A DNA stretch of 64,000 nucleotides. It comes from a bacterium. Its GTDB lineage: Bacteria; JAJVIF01. The DNA is taken from the NCBI GenBank assembly GCA_022072165.1, contig JAJVIF010000001.1, positions 1,566,565-1,630,564 on the forward strand, given 5' to 3'. Under the pieces are notes generated by a model, which did no database searches, was not told the DNA's origin, and saw only the letters and a program-made list of their open reading frames with translations. Numbering within the stretch: the first letter of the stretch is position 1; every line of letters starts with the position of its first letter. Position numbers and translations under genes: made by a program. Positions 1 to 8,394 of the stretch are shown one piece after another.

Positions 1-1097
1 GAGAAGGGATCGCCTGCCAGCACGGGCATACCGAGCTTCTCCGCCATGAAGTCAAGGAACTTTTGGCCGTAGGGGTAATACCCATCGACCACGGCAAAGC
101 CGATTTCTGCGGAGTCTTTGCCGAAGGACTGCCCGTAGCGGATGGTGTTCAGCGTCTCGTCTACCAGGTCGGTGATAAGTTGCTCCACCCGACCCAGCCC
201 GCGACGTTCCACCTGCGCCTGAATGCTTTCCACTGCACTTTCGGCGAAGGCGGTGGAGGTGGCGAAGGGGTCGAAGGCCTCGAAGGGATTGGGCGCTTCG
301 GTCGGATCGGGCTCCGGTTCCTGTTCAATCACCGGCTCTGGCATCACCGGGACGGCAGAGTAATCGTCTTCCTGCAGCGACTCATCAAACATCGGCGCCT
401 CGCCGAGCTGCTCGAGGAACTGCTGCGCACCAATGGGGAGGGAACGCACCAGCCGCACTGCGCCAGCATGGACGATAGAGAGGTCGGTGCAGCGGTCGTT
501 GACCGTGATCAGCACGAACTCATCGCCGTGATCGCGAATGAAGGGGCTGCGGCGCTCCGCGCGCCAGGCGGCGACCGCAGTAAGGTCGATGGCCAGTGGC
601 TCCATGTCGGACTGCTGGATCGCTTCTGCCAGGGCGACCACCGGCTCACGCTCGGCGGCCATGATGAGGACCTCCACCTTCTCGGTGTTGTCTTCGGCGG
701 ACTCATAGACCCGGGTGACTTTGTAGTCGAAGAGGTTCGGGATCTCGCCCGTGGCTTCAGGGAGCGAGGCTTCGGTCTCGAACTGGATCGCCTTGCGCAG
801 CTCTTTCTTGTTCATGCTGGGCAGGGTGATGGGTCGAATGATGACCCGGTCGGCATCCAGGCTGGAGACGACATGCCGGGCGCGCACATTCATGCTGGAG
901 AGGAGGCGGGCGACGGCTCCGGCGACGAGGGCGGGATTTTCCATCCGATGACCGGTGTAGGCCTCGGGAGGAGTTTCGGTCCAGCCGACATTCACCAGGC
1001 GTGCGACTTCTCCGGTACGCTCGACTTCGACCGCACGGATCAGCGTCGCGCCCACCTGGAGCCCGACCACGCGTTTGAGCTTTTTCCGGCCAAACAT
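1..1097 (-). CDS. pilM: PilM-like type IV pilus assembly ATPase (3' end outside window)
   Basis: The minus strand reads openly from ATG at 1097 to the window edge, giving 365 residues without a stop. The N-terminus (MFGRKKLKRVVGLQVGATLI) is the PilM actin-like phosphate-1 loop, followed by the usual RPITLPSM and ELRKAIQFE segments. PilM is a cytoplasmic actin-fold protein that links the PilN/PilO inner-membrane complex to the pilus machinery. A Pro/Glu-rich insertion at about residues 235-285 interrupts the fold; I do not know it from typical PilM proteins of about 350 residues. The gene has its own promoter in the 281-bp gap behind the pilin array. pilN and pilO would be expected just beyond the window edge. 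The long plus-strand frame across this gene is antisense. Confidence 0.85.
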   Translation of the reverse strand, partial: MFGRKKLKRVVGLQVGATLIRAVEVERTGEVARLVNVGWTETPPEAYTGHRMENPALVAGAVARLLSSMNVRARHVVSSLDADRVIIRPITLPSMNKKELRKAIQFETEASLPEATGEIPNLFDYKVTRVYESAEDNTEKVEVLIMAAEREPVVALAEAIQQSDMEPLAIDLTAVAAWRAERRSPFIRDHGDEFVLITVNDRCTDLSIVHAGAVRLVRSLPIGAQQFLEQLGEAPMFDESLQEDDYSAVPVMPEPVIEQEPEPDPTEAPNPFEAFDPFATSTAFAESAVESIQAQVERRGLGRVEQLITDLVDETLNTIRYGQSFGKDSAEIGFAVVDGYYPYGQKFLDFMAEKLGMPVLAGDPF

Positions 1098-1175
1098 AGA
1101 GCCGTTGGCCTCCACGCACCGACAGAGTATCCCGGTGGCAGCCACCAGGCGGGTGTCGTTCCCTGAAGATTGCCT

Positions 1176-1205
1176 AGATTAGCAAGGCAACCGCGAGGCC
1201 GTCAA
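1176..1205 (-). promoter_or_regulatory. Promoter for pilM
   Basis: TTGACG (1205-1200) is followed after 18 bases by TAATCT (1181-1176) with an extended TGC just upstream. It predicts a leader of about 70 nucleotides before the pilM ATG. The surrounding gap (1098-1378) otherwise holds only a 10-bp inverted repeat (1279-1310) with no T tract. Confidence 0.5.
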
Positions 1206-1378
1206 CCTTCGACAGCCCTTCTTTACCTGTTGCCGGCCTGCTGGCCGACCCTGCTGTGTGCCTGACATACGGCGGCCCCACGGCAGCACGATACGACGGC
1301 TGCTGCCGTGTGGCACGAATCAGGCCAGTTTTAAAGTCCTTTAAGTGGGGACAAGTGTGCATGACCAGTGGATTATGT

Positions 1379-1939
1379 CTACCGGTCGGGGATCGGGCGC
1401 AAACTATAAGTACCGATATCTGGCGTCAGTCCGTACAGCGGTGTCGGTGAGAGCCGGTTCGTCGCCGGATCGATGCTCACCCCCAGATAGCGCTCCTGAA
1501 AGCCGATGGGACGGAGCACGATCGCGAAGTAATTGCTCGTTGAGCGGAGATTCCCGGCGTCCTGCGTGTACGGCAGGATTTCGATGTCGTAGCCGTCCAT
1601 CGGACCGCGCACCACCAGCATCCCGGGTGGCGGGGCATAGTTGGCCCAGGCCCGGGGGAGATGCCCCCGGTTCACCATGTCGGTCCAGAGGGCTCCCGGA
1701 CTCCCGTAACGCTGTCCGGGTCCCCAGTGGGGGTACTCCCCGTTTTTCACCATGAACGTGGTGTAGGCGTTCACCAGCCCCTTGATCTGCGCGACTGCCT
1801 GGGCTTCCCGGGCCTGGACTCGCGCTTTGGTCACGGAGGCGACCGCCATCGCGACCAGGATGCCGATGATGGCCATCACGGTCAGAAGTTCAATGAGGGT
1901 GTAACCCACCCGGCGGGAGCTGAGGGAGCGCAGATGCAT
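1379..1939 (-). CDS. Type IV prepilin-like protein (array member 15, last)
   Basis: A 186-residue protein with a class III signal: prepilin peptidase site after G12 (RRVG|YTLIELL), Glu at mature position 5, then a hydrophobic helix to about residue 33. After cleavage and N-methylation such proteins assemble into type IV pili or type II secretion pseudopili. The globular part has Tyr- and Pro-rich stretches and lacks the RTF-x-I-x3-G-x-V end shared by the central array members. Its ATG directly abuts the stop of the preceding gene (CTA/CAT on the plus strand), so translation is probably coupled. It is more divergent than the middle genes; its substrate or place in the fibre is unknown. Confidence 0.85.
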   Translation of the reverse strand: MHLRSLSSRRVGYTLIELLTVMAIIGILVAMAVASVTKARVQAREAQAVAQIKGLVNAYTTFMVKNGEYPHWGPGQRYGSPGALWTDMVNRGHLPRAWANYAPPPGMLVVRGPMDGYDIEILPYTQDAGNLRSTSNYFAIVLRPIGFQERYLGVSIDPATNRLSPTPLYGLTPDIGTYSLRPIPDR

Positions 1940-2575
1940 CTAGCCCCCCCCATCCGCGAAGGCGTAAATCGAGGCAGTCGTGAGATCAACGCTCCGATTC
2001 GGCAGCTTGTAATACCGGGCGGTGTGGTCCCGGTTGTACGCCCGACCATTGATAATGGCGACGGTATTGCGCTGATAGGAGCCAGGAATCGGCTGGAGCG
2101 CGACCGCATAGATCATCGACGGGTCTTCATTTGCGGTATCGACGCCCGGTCGATCAAACGGAAACAAGACCAGCTGGTAGCCGGGAGTCAGCAAGTCCGG
2201 GGTGTTGTAGGCAAAGCCAGAGTAACGCTGCGGGAGGAGTCCCTCATTCACCAGCCCCTGGAAGAGCGCCTGGGGATTGCGGTAGTGAAAGAACTGGATG
2301 TCGGTCTGTCCGTTGTTCTGATAGTGCGGATAGGTCTTGCCGTTGGTCATCCAGTACTGCTCGTAGGCGTTCTGGAGCTGATTCAGCGCGCCCAGAGCCG
2401 AGGCTTCATTCGCCTGGATGCGGGCTTCCCGGAGATACGCGAGGGAGACGGTCGCGAGAATCGTCATGATCGCAGCCACGGTCAGCATTTCGATGAGGGT
2501 AAAGCCCCGGCCAGCCGCCCCCGGTCCGCGCAGGGCAGACACGGGGCGGCAGAGGCGGCAGATGAGGCGGGGCAT
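1940..2575 (-). CDS. Type IV prepilin-like protein (array member 14)
   Basis: A 211-residue prepilin with an unusually long leader of 24 residues carrying three Cys/Arg-rich turns before the cleavage site GRG|FTLIEML. Glu5 is present and the hydrophobic helix is AIMTILATVSLAYL. The ectodomain contains AYEQYWMTNGKTYP, a helix-to-loop pattern also seen in GspG-like pseudopilins. It lies 35 bp after the preceding gene and abuts the next. An internal start would shorten the leader but no methionine is available before the cleavage site, so the long leader is kept. Pilin class is certain; exact role is not. Confidence 0.83.
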   Translation of the reverse strand: MPRLICRLCRPVSALRGPGAAGRGFTLIEMLTVAAIMTILATVSLAYLREARIQANEASALGALNQLQNAYEQYWMTNGKTYPHYQNNGQTDIQFFHYRNPQALFQGLVNEGLLPQRYSGFAYNTPDLLTPGYQLVLFPFDRPGVDTANEDPSMIYAVALQPIPGSYQRNTVAIINGRAYNRDHTARYYKLPNRSVDLTTASIYAFADGGG

Positions 2576-2610
2576 GACGACCAGCAGCTCCTGGAGTCGG
2601 GGTATCCGAC

Positions 2611-3042
2611 TTACACCGGGCGACCATCGGGGAGGGTGACAATCCCCTCATGATTAATGACGAACGTCGAGAGTCGCAGCCCCGAATTGCGGGGATAAGC
2701 GAAGACGGTGTAGGTCTGATTGTTCCCGGCATTCCGGAAGTCCAGGCTGTAAGACTGGATGAAGTAGCGCTTGTTGGCGAGACCGGAGTACGCCGCGGGG
2801 AGGTAGTTGCTGACCTCGCCCCAGACGGTGGTGTACCGCTGATTCCGGTTGAAGAACATTTCTTCCGCATCCGCCAGGCTCTTGAGGCTCTTGATGCAGG
2901 CCGCTTCGAGGGCGCTGCGCCGGGAACCATTAAGCGACGGGATCGCGATGGCTGCCAGGATGCCGATGATGCTGGAGACCACCAGCAACTCGAGCAGCGT
3001 GAAGCCGCGACGGGGTTCGTAGGGGCGCAGGGCTCGGATCAT
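2611..3042 (-). CDS. Type IV prepilin-like protein (array member 13)
   Basis: A short 143-residue prepilin with cleavage after G13 (PRRG|FTLLELL) and Glu5. The helix (SSIIGILAAIAIPSL) is followed by RSALEAACIKSLKSLADAEEMFF, the conserved amphipathic helix common to the central array members. It ends in STFVINHEGIVTLPDG, a form of the shared C-terminal signature. The length and layout are those of major pseudopilins (GspG/PilE type). Confidence 0.87.
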   Translation of the reverse strand: MIRALRPYEPRRGFTLLELLVVSSIIGILAAIAIPSLNGSRRSALEAACIKSLKSLADAEEMFFNRNQRYTTVWGEVSNYLPAAYSGLANKRYFIQSYSLDFRNAGNNQTYTVFAYPRNSGLRLSTFVINHEGIVTLPDGRPV

Positions 3043-3083
3043 GACTGACGTACCTCTTTCTTTCCCGGCGATAGGCCGGGCGG

Positions 3084-3566
3084 TTAGTTCCCCGAAAGGC
3101 CACTGACCGGCAGGATGCTGGAACCGGAGATCTGGGACACGCTGCCATCGGAATCGGCAACGAAGGTCCGCAGGTCATACTGGCCACCGGGAACCGGCAC
3201 CAGGCTGATACGGAAGGTGTCGGTGCGGAGCCGCACCTGCACTGAATAGAACGGTGCGATCGGGCTGTCATTCGTGCGGCTCAGGTCGTCGCCCTGGTGG
3301 TACCGGGGATCGACCAGATCCCCTTCGGCCTGCAGCTGATCAAAGCGTCCGAACGACTTGTACCGGGCGAAGTACTGATACTGCGCGGTCGCCAGGGTCT
3401 TGCCGGCCCCCACCGCCGACGCTTCCAGCGCTACCGCCCGACTCTGGCGCATCGACGCCAGAGCGACGGTCGCGAGGATCGCGACGATCGCGGCGACGGT
3501 CAGGACTTCCACCAGGGTGAAGCCCCGATGTGTCCGTCGGCGGGATGGCGGAAAGAAGTCGCGCAC
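3084..3566 (-). CDS. Type IV prepilin-like protein (array member 12)
   Basis: A 160-residue prepilin starting at GTG (3566), three bases behind the stop of the upstream gene. The cleavage site is HRG|FTLVEVL at G15, with Glu5. The mature part carries QYQYFARYKSFGRFDQLQAEG, which matches the pattern of its array neighbours, and ends RTFVADSDGSVSQI. No better start exists: the frame has no ATG between the GTG and the hydrophobic helix. Confidence 0.86.
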   Translation of the reverse strand: MRDFFPPSRRRTHRGFTLVEVLTVAAIVAILATVALASMRQSRAVALEASAVGAGKTLATAQYQYFARYKSFGRFDQLQAEGDLVDPRYHQGDDLSRTNDSPIAPFYSVQVRLRTDTFRISLVPVPGGQYDLRTFVADSDGSVSQISGSSILPVSGLSGN

Positions 3567-3569
3567 GGC

Positions 3570-4043
3570 TTAGAACCCCAGACTGCTGGGCGGGAAGGTC
3601 TGCACCCGCCCCTCGTGGGTGATAGTGAAGGTCCGCAAGGTGCGATCGAAAGGCTCGGCCACCACGGTGAAGTTGGCGTACAGCGAGTGAGTCCCGGTGG
3701 CGCTGGTGTAGGGCGGCCGGACTTCCCCGGGCTGGATGAAGATCAGGGAGAAGTTCTTCGCGAAGGAGCCGGCGGCATCGCTGGCGCTGTAGCTGGAGGG
3801 GAGGTAGGTCCCCACCAGGTCACTGAAGTTGTTGGCATAGAGACCATTGCGCTGATAGAAGAGCTCCTGCCCTTCGGCGACCGCCTTGAGTCCCTTTTCG
3901 GCGGCGACTTCCAGCGCTTGCCCCCGGGCGCGCTGCATACTCGCCAGGGCCATGGTGGCGATGATGAGAATCACCAGCGCGACCAGGGTCATTTCGATGA
4001 GGGTGAAGCCGCGGCGCGGCCTGCCACTAATGCGCCGGAACAT
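3570..4043 (-). CDS. Type IV prepilin-like protein (array member 11)
   Basis: A 157-residue prepilin. I take the ATG at 4043 rather than one 45 bases upstream, because it gives a leader of normal length (MFRRISGRPRRG) and only a 17-bp overlap with the preceding gene. Cleavage is after G12, followed by FTLIEMTL with Glu5. The ectodomain has the amphipathic helix AAEKGLKAVAEGQELFYQRN and ends RTFTITHEGRVQTF. Confidence 0.87.
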   Translation of the reverse strand: MFRRISGRPRRGFTLIEMTLVALVILIIATMALASMQRARGQALEVAAEKGLKAVAEGQELFYQRNGLYANNFSDLVGTYLPSSYSASDAAGSFAKNFSLIFIQPGEVRPPYTSATGTHSLYANFTVVAEPFDRTLRTFTITHEGRVQTFPPSSLGF

Positions 4044-4524
4044 ACGTCCCTCCGCTTCCCGAGGTCCCCTGCCGGGTCTCGTACACAATCCCTTCCTGGG
4101 TCAGCAGGAAGATGACGTTATCGCCGGTCCGCTCGTTGTAGGGATAGTCCACCCCGCGGGCGATGACGGAATAGCGATGGGGCTGCGCCGGGTCATAGAC
4201 CCAGGTGACGCTGAAACCCCGCATGAAGGCATCGATCCCACCAGCCGGCCCCCGGGGGTCGCTCTGGCGGTAGGCCTGCGCGATGATGGAGTAGTTCTGC
4301 AGTTCCCGGAAATTGGCGGCGTAGCGACCGTGGGAGGTGTGGTACGCCTCCATGCCGGCTCCGATGGCTTTCAGGCCGTGGAACCCCGCCACCTCGATGG
4401 TCCGCTGGCGGCTGTTGCGATAGCTGGAGAGCCCCATGGTGATGAGGATGGCCACGATAGTCGCCACCACCAGGATTTCCAGCATCGTGAAGCCCCGCAG
4501 GGAAGACCGGCGGTTACTTGACAC
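4027..4524 (-). CDS. Type IV prepilin-like protein (array member 10)
   Basis: A 165-residue prepilin. A GTG at 4524 sits six bases behind a GGAGGTGG ribosome-binding site and gives the leader VSSNRRSSLRG before FTMLEIL, so it is preferred to the upstream ATG at 4557. It overlaps the preceding stop by 11 bp, suggesting coupling. The body has TIEVAGFHGLKAIGAGMEAY and a C-terminal FLLTQEGIVYET, both matching neighbouring paralogues. Confidence 0.86.
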   Translation of the reverse strand: MSSNRRSSLRGFTMLEILVVATIVAILITMGLSSYRNSRQRTIEVAGFHGLKAIGAGMEAYHTSHGRYAANFRELQNYSIIAQAYRQSDPRGPAGGIDAFMRGFSVTWVYDPAQPHRYSVIARGVDYPYNERTGDNVIFLLTQEGIVYETRQGTSGSGGTYVPAH

Positions 4525-4990
4525 GGTAGCCACCTCCGGTGGATTCCTGCATGACACCGTTTTCGGTCAGCCGGAAGGTCTTCAGCCCGAAACCAGGGTC
4601 CGGGACGGCGAACACAGAGAACCCATAGGTGCGGCCCGCGATCGGCGGCTCCAGTTCGATCCAGACGGAGTAGTGTTTCGCCATGCGCGTAGCATCCGTG
4701 CCACCACCGTGGCTATAGCCCCGGTCCACATAGTTCAGTCGCTGCAGGTGATAGAAGCTGGTGAACTGGCGATAGGACGACTGATAGGCGTGCTGCGCTG
4801 CGCCGAGGGACTTGACAGCCTGCATGGCGCCGACTTCCCAGGCGCTCTTCTTGGACCCGGTGACCTGCGGGATGGCCATGGCCAGGAGGATGGCGATGAT
4901 CGCCACCACCAGCAGGATCTCGAGCAAGGTAAAGCCACGCTCCGCGTGCCGGAGGCTGAGGCTGTCCCGATGGGATCCTTTCACTTTCAT
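4514..4990 (-). CDS. Type IV prepilin-like protein (array member 9)
   Basis: A 158-residue prepilin with a 19-residue leader ending HAERG|FTLLEIL; Glu5 is present. An AGGGGAG motif lies five bases before the ATG. The helix VVAIIAILLAMAIPQVTGSK is typical of major pilins. The body shows AMQAVKSLGAAQHAYQSSYR and a C-terminal KTFRLTENGVMQES, the shared array signature. Confidence 0.87.
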   Translation of the reverse strand: MKVKGSHRDSLSLRHAERGFTLLEILLVVAIIAILLAMAIPQVTGSKKSAWEVGAMQAVKSLGAAQHAYQSSYRQFTSFYHLQRLNYVDRGYSHGGGTDATRMAKHYSVWIELEPPIAGRTYGFSVFAVPDPGFGLKTFRLTENGVMQESTGGGYRVK

Positions 4991-4999
4991 GGTGCTCCC

Positions 5000-5500
5000 C
5001 TACAGGTTGTTGAAGGCGCTGCCGACGGTCACGGTTCCCTGCGCCTCGATGTAAAAGGTCCGCATTCCCAGTTCCGGATTCACCGGGAATGCACCGATAG
5101 TGAAGATGTGGCTCCCCAGAATGCGCCCCTGGCTGTCCGTGGGAGCGGCGGGGAAGGTGTCGGTCCGGGCCCGCAACTCGTAACCCTTCGCCAGCTGATC
5201 GGTCAGACCCGACTGATAGGTCTCCGGTGGGAGGTACCCCCGGATGTCATCGAAGAACCGGGTCGAGAAGTTCGTGTCCATGGCGGGGTAGTAGCCCCGG
5301 TCCCGGTAGTAGAGCTCGAAGGTCCCGCGGATGGTCTGGAGGCCTTTGACAGCGGACGCCTCATACGCGGGGACCCGGGATTTCTGCAGTCCGGGCAGCG
5401 CCAGGATGATCAGCAGCGCCGCAATGGCGACGACGATCAGCACTTCGACCAGGGTGAACCCCGCCTGCTGGCGTCGGAGGTGGTGACAAAGTCGGGTCAT
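5000..5500 (-). CDS. Type IV prepilin-like protein (array member 8)
   Basis: A 166-residue prepilin with cleavage after G14 (QQAG|FTLVEVL). A strong GGAGGTG ribosome-binding site precedes the ATG. The body has AVKGLQTIRGTFELYYRDRG and ends RTFYIEAQGTVTVG. It starts 11 bp after its upstream neighbour and is clearly a duplicate of the same ancestral pilin as genes 9 to 13. Confidence 0.87.
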   Translation of the reverse strand: MTRLCHHLRRQQAGFTLVEVLIVVAIAALLIILALPGLQKSRVPAYEASAVKGLQTIRGTFELYYRDRGYYPAMDTNFSTRFFDDIRGYLPPETYQSGLTDQLAKGYELRARTDTFPAAPTDSQGRILGSHIFTIGAFPVNPELGMRTFYIEAQGTVTVGSAFNNL

Positions 5501-5511
5501 CGGGGCACCTC

Positions 5512-5979
5512 CTACCAGATCACCACGCCGGTCTGACTGTCGCGGAGCCGGCCATTGATGAGCGCAAAGGTGCGCAAGCCGGTTTCCGGCACGACGGGCG
5601 TGACGGTGATGGAGTAATCCTGCGGATACGGGCCGTTCGAGAAAAAGGCGATGGAATACCCCTTAATGAACCCATCGACCGTATCCGGCCGGCCATACCC
5701 CTTGGGGTCGATGGCATCGATGGACCGCAGGCGGTTCCAGTGATCTTCACTGGTGCCGCCGGGGTAGTAGCTGTTCAGGTTGTAGTAGAGCTCTTCGGCT
5801 TCGGCGATGGCCTTGAGGCCGCCGACCGCCGATGACTCAAGGGTGGAGCGCCGGCTGCCGTAGTACGACGGAATGGCGAGGACCACCAGGATCGCGAGAA
5901 TGCCAACCACAATGAGGATCTCCACGAGAGTGAACCCTCGGGCCAAGCGGGACTCGCGATGGGCAGCCAGACTGAACAC
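5512..5979 (-). CDS. Type IV prepilin-like protein (array member 7)
   Basis: A 155-residue prepilin starting at GTG (5979), seven bases behind AAAGGAG. Cleavage is after G15 (RLARG|FTLVEIL). The helix VVGILAILVVLAIPSYYGSR and the following AVGGLKAIAEAEELYYNLNS are very close to other members, as is the end RTFALINGRLRDSQTG. A 39-bp gap separates it from the upstream pilin. Confidence 0.87.
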   Translation of the reverse strand: MFSLAAHRESRLARGFTLVEILIVVGILAILVVLAIPSYYGSRRSTLESSAVGGLKAIAEAEELYYNLNSYYPGGTSEDHWNRLRSIDAIDPKGYGRPDTVDGFIKGYSIAFFSNGPYPQDYSITVTPVVPETGLRTFALINGRLRDSQTGVVIW

Positions 5980-6018
5980 AGGCCGCTCCTTTAGACAGAG
6001 ACCGGAGAGATCCGGTAT

Positions 6019-6531
6019 TTAGAAGCCACTGACCGGCGGGCCGAAGATGCTGAGGCCTTCCCGGACCGGCGGATCGGTAAAGAGCGTGTCCCGGGAGGCT
6101 TCGTTATCCAGGACGATGCTGATGTTGAAGGTCCGCATCCCGAGGCTCTGCCGTGCCGGGACCGCGTCGATCTTGAAGTACAGGCTGTTCGCTGTCGCCG
6201 GTACCGTGAAGATCAGCGAGTACATCTCGATGTACGGCCGGACCGAACTGCCACTGTTGGGGGGGACCAGGAACCCCTCCTTGCGATACCCCTTGGGGAT
6301 GTAGCCCGCCTCGACCAGTTCGTTGAACCGCCCGAACTGCTTGTTCTCCCCGAGATACCGCTTCTGCACCATCGCCAGGTTGGCGAGCTTCGCCACGCAC
6401 TGGCTCTCGTAGTTTCGTCGCTTCACCGCCTGAATCCCCGGCAGGGAGAGGGTGGCGACGATCCCGATGATGGCTGCCACCATCAGCACTTCCGTCATGG
6501 TGAACCCGGATCGGGGGCGGGGAAAGCGCAT
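6019..6531 (-). CDS. Type IV prepilin-like protein (array member 6)
   Basis: A 170-residue prepilin with the shortest leader in the array (nine residues, RPRSG|FTMTEVL). Thr occupies mature position 4 in place of the usual Ile or Val, while Glu5 is kept. The body has KLANLAMVQKRYLGENKQFG and ends GMRTFNISIVLDNEASRDTL, where the shared signature is extended rather than turning at Gly. Confidence 0.86.
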   Translation of the reverse strand: MRFPRPRSGFTMTEVLMVAAIIGIVATLSLPGIQAVKRRNYESQCVAKLANLAMVQKRYLGENKQFGRFNELVEAGYIPKGYRKEGFLVPPNSGSSVRPYIEMYSLIFTVPATANSLYFKIDAVPARQSLGMRTFNISIVLDNEASRDTLFTDPPVREGLSIFGPPVSGF

Positions 6532-6538
6532 CGCGTCC

Positions 6539-7057
6539 CTACTTCACCGGCCGGTTGTTGGCGGCGAGCCGCACGACGTTGTCCTGGCTGACGTACATCG
6601 CCCGCAGGTCCGGCTGCCTTCCGGCCAGCCGCCAGCGAGCGGGGACCGCCTGCTGCGGCATGGCAGCCGTCGCAGTGATCCGGAAGTTATCGGTTTGCGC
6701 CACGATTTCGAGCTGGTAATCCGGGATGAACGCGCTGGCAGGCAGCCCATTCAGGGTCTGGTTGTGCAGCACGACATCGTCTTCCACGAACTGGGCCGCG
6801 ATGTACCCCTGGTCCTGCAGTTCAGTGAAGGTGGCGTAGCGATCGAAGTTCTGAAAGTAGATCTGCTGGAGCGCGGCGAGTTCACCGAGCTTGACGTAGG
6901 CACGGTTTTCCTTCGCCTGCCGGAGCGTTTCCAGATAGGTGACCGTCCCGATGGTCGCCAGGGTCAGGAGGAGCCCGGTGACGATCAGGAGTTCGATCAG
7001 CGTATAGCCGGTGCGCGAGCGGAGCATCGCTCGCAGAGCGTACATGCTGCGTACCAT
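6539..7057 (-). CDS. Type IV prepilin-like protein (array member 5)
   Basis: A 172-residue prepilin. The start at 7057 is chosen because AGGAGG lies seven bases upstream (CGAGGAGGACCGGA then ATG); an ATG 48 bases earlier has no such site. The leader ends RSRTG|YTLIELL, with Glu5. The body has KLGELAALQQIYFQNFDRYA and ends LRAMYVSQDNVVRL, a diverged form of the shared end. It is followed by gene 6 after seven bases. Confidence 0.86.
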   Translation of the reverse strand: MVRSMYALRAMLRSRTGYTLIELLIVTGLLLTLATIGTVTYLETLRQAKENRAYVKLGELAALQQIYFQNFDRYATFTELQDQGYIAAQFVEDDVVLHNQTLNGLPASAFIPDYQLEIVAQTDNFRITATAAMPQQAVPARWRLAGRQPDLRAMYVSQDNVVRLAANNRPVK

Positions 7058-7208
7058 TCCGGTCCTCCTCGGTCGAAGTTCCCCTCTTGGGGGTATTTTC
7101 GGCACTTTACGGTCCCGTTGACGCCGGTTTGCCGGACCTCAACAGGCGCGATTTGTTGCTTTTTGCTCCACTGTCGCGAGACCGACCAGTTTCACGCGGA
7201 GTGTAGCG

Positions 7209-7706
7209 CTACCGGATCCGCCGTTGCGTCCCATCCGGGTTGATCGTAAAGACCTGCCCATCCTCTTCCATATAAAGGATGGGGAGGCGGCCCGGCGCAC
7301 CGACCGGTTCCGCCACGACAGCGTAGTTGAAGCCATCCGGCGGGACGGTCATGTTCGCGATGTCCCGGCCAATCTGCAGGCGATAGTACCGGAGAAAGGG
7401 ACTACCGCCATGCCCGGTGGTGTCGTCGGGCACCAGGTCCCGGGCGATGAAGCCCGCATTCTGGAGGTCGACATAGCTCGCGAAGGTCCCGTTGGGGTTC
7501 ACCCCGAGGTCGCCGCTGCTTCGGTAATTCTCCTGCCAGGTCGCGATCTGCTTCAGGCGGGTTACCGCCCGACTCTGGATCTGCGCCTGCTTCATGGCCG
7601 GCAGGACTGTCATGCCCAGGCCGGCGATGATGACGATGATCGCGGCGACAGCCACGGACTCGATGAGGCTGAAGCCGCGACGCTGGGCGGCGGGCAGTCC
7701 GGACAT
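7209..7706 (-). CDS. Type IV prepilin-like protein (array member 4)
   Basis: A 165-residue prepilin starting at ATG 7706 behind AAGGAG; the open frame extends 105 bases further upstream but that extension would ruin the leader. Cleavage is after G11 (AQRRG|FSLIESV), with Glu5. The body has RLKQIATWQENYRSSGDLGV and ends LYMEEDGQVFTINPDGTQR. A 151-bp gap to gene 5 contains small inverted repeats and possibly an internal promoter, but nothing convincing. Confidence 0.85.
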   Translation of the reverse strand: MSGLPAAQRRGFSLIESVAVAAIIVIIAGLGMTVLPAMKQAQIQSRAVTRLKQIATWQENYRSSGDLGVNPNGTFASYVDLQNAGFIARDLVPDDTTGHGGSPFLRYYRLQIGRDIANMTVPPDGFNYAVVAEPVGAPGRLPILYMEEDGQVFTINPDGTQRRIR

Positions 7707-7740
7707 AGTGCGCGACTCCTTTCTCACGACACAACCTCCG

Positions 7741-8391
7741 CTAGCGGAGGAAGTTCGCGTCCTCGATGGCATCGAACTCCAGCCCCGGTGGGAGCCGGAC
7801 AGTCCCTTCATTCCCGGCGCGTAACACGCCGGTGAAGAGGTTTTGACGTTTCACGTTTGCGGATGCGAGGCTGAGGTCCATCTCGATCCGCCGGATCTCC
7901 GAGGCCAGCCCCGCCCGGTTGCCCTGGGCATCATAGAAGCGGAAGGTCACACCCTCCACTTCCGGGGCAAGGATCGTGGTGAGATAAGTCTCACCATCCT
8001 GCTCATTCGAAGTCTTGAGCAGGTAGAAACTGCCTGTGGAGGCGGAAGCCTTGGCGGTGTAATGGACCCAGATGTCCTGCCCCCGCTCGTTGGTGTACCC
8101 GAGGATCAGGTCCTGGGGGTCTTCCAGCGGGGTGATGCTGCGGGTACTCACTTTGGTGTTATCGGTGTACCCGAAGTGGAACCGGGTCGTCTGCGCGACA
8201 TCCCGCAGGAACGACCCCTGGATCCGCCGGAACGCGGAGTTGAAGTCCTGCTGTGAATGCAGTTCGTTGGTCGTGGAAAGTCCGTTCAGTGCGAACGTGG
8301 TGGCGAGCACGATCGCCCCGGCCGCGATGGTCACGGTCAGGAGCGTTTCCAGCAAAGTGGTCCCTCGTCGGGACGAGCGCCAGGCGAGCAT
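7741..8391 (-). CDS. GspJ/PilW-like minor prepilin
   Basis: A 216-residue protein with leader MLAWRSSRRG and site G10|TTLLETLL; Glu5 is present, and the helix is IAAGAIVLATTFALN. The ectodomain contains FNSAFRRIQGSFLRDVAQTT, the pattern of GspJ/PilW minor pilins, which sit at the fibre tip and prime assembly. It starts three bases after the PilV-like stop and precedes the small pilins, the order typical of minor pilin operons. Assignment to J/W rests on this pattern and on gene order. Confidence 0.75.
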   Translation of the reverse strand: MLAWRSSRRGTTLLETLLTVTIAAGAIVLATTFALNGLSTTNELHSQQDFNSAFRRIQGSFLRDVAQTTRFHFGYTDNTKVSTRSITPLEDPQDLILGYTNERGQDIWVHYTAKASASTGSFYLLKTSNEQDGETYLTTILAPEVEGVTFRFYDAQGNRAGLASEIRRIEMDLSLASANVKRQNLFTGVLRAGNEGTVRLPPGLEFDAIEDANFLR

Positions 8392-8394
8392 CTG

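Noticed and set aside
1279-1310. Terminator after the pilin array
   Set aside because: The 10-bp stem is good but no T tract follows on the minus strand; GGGG follows instead.
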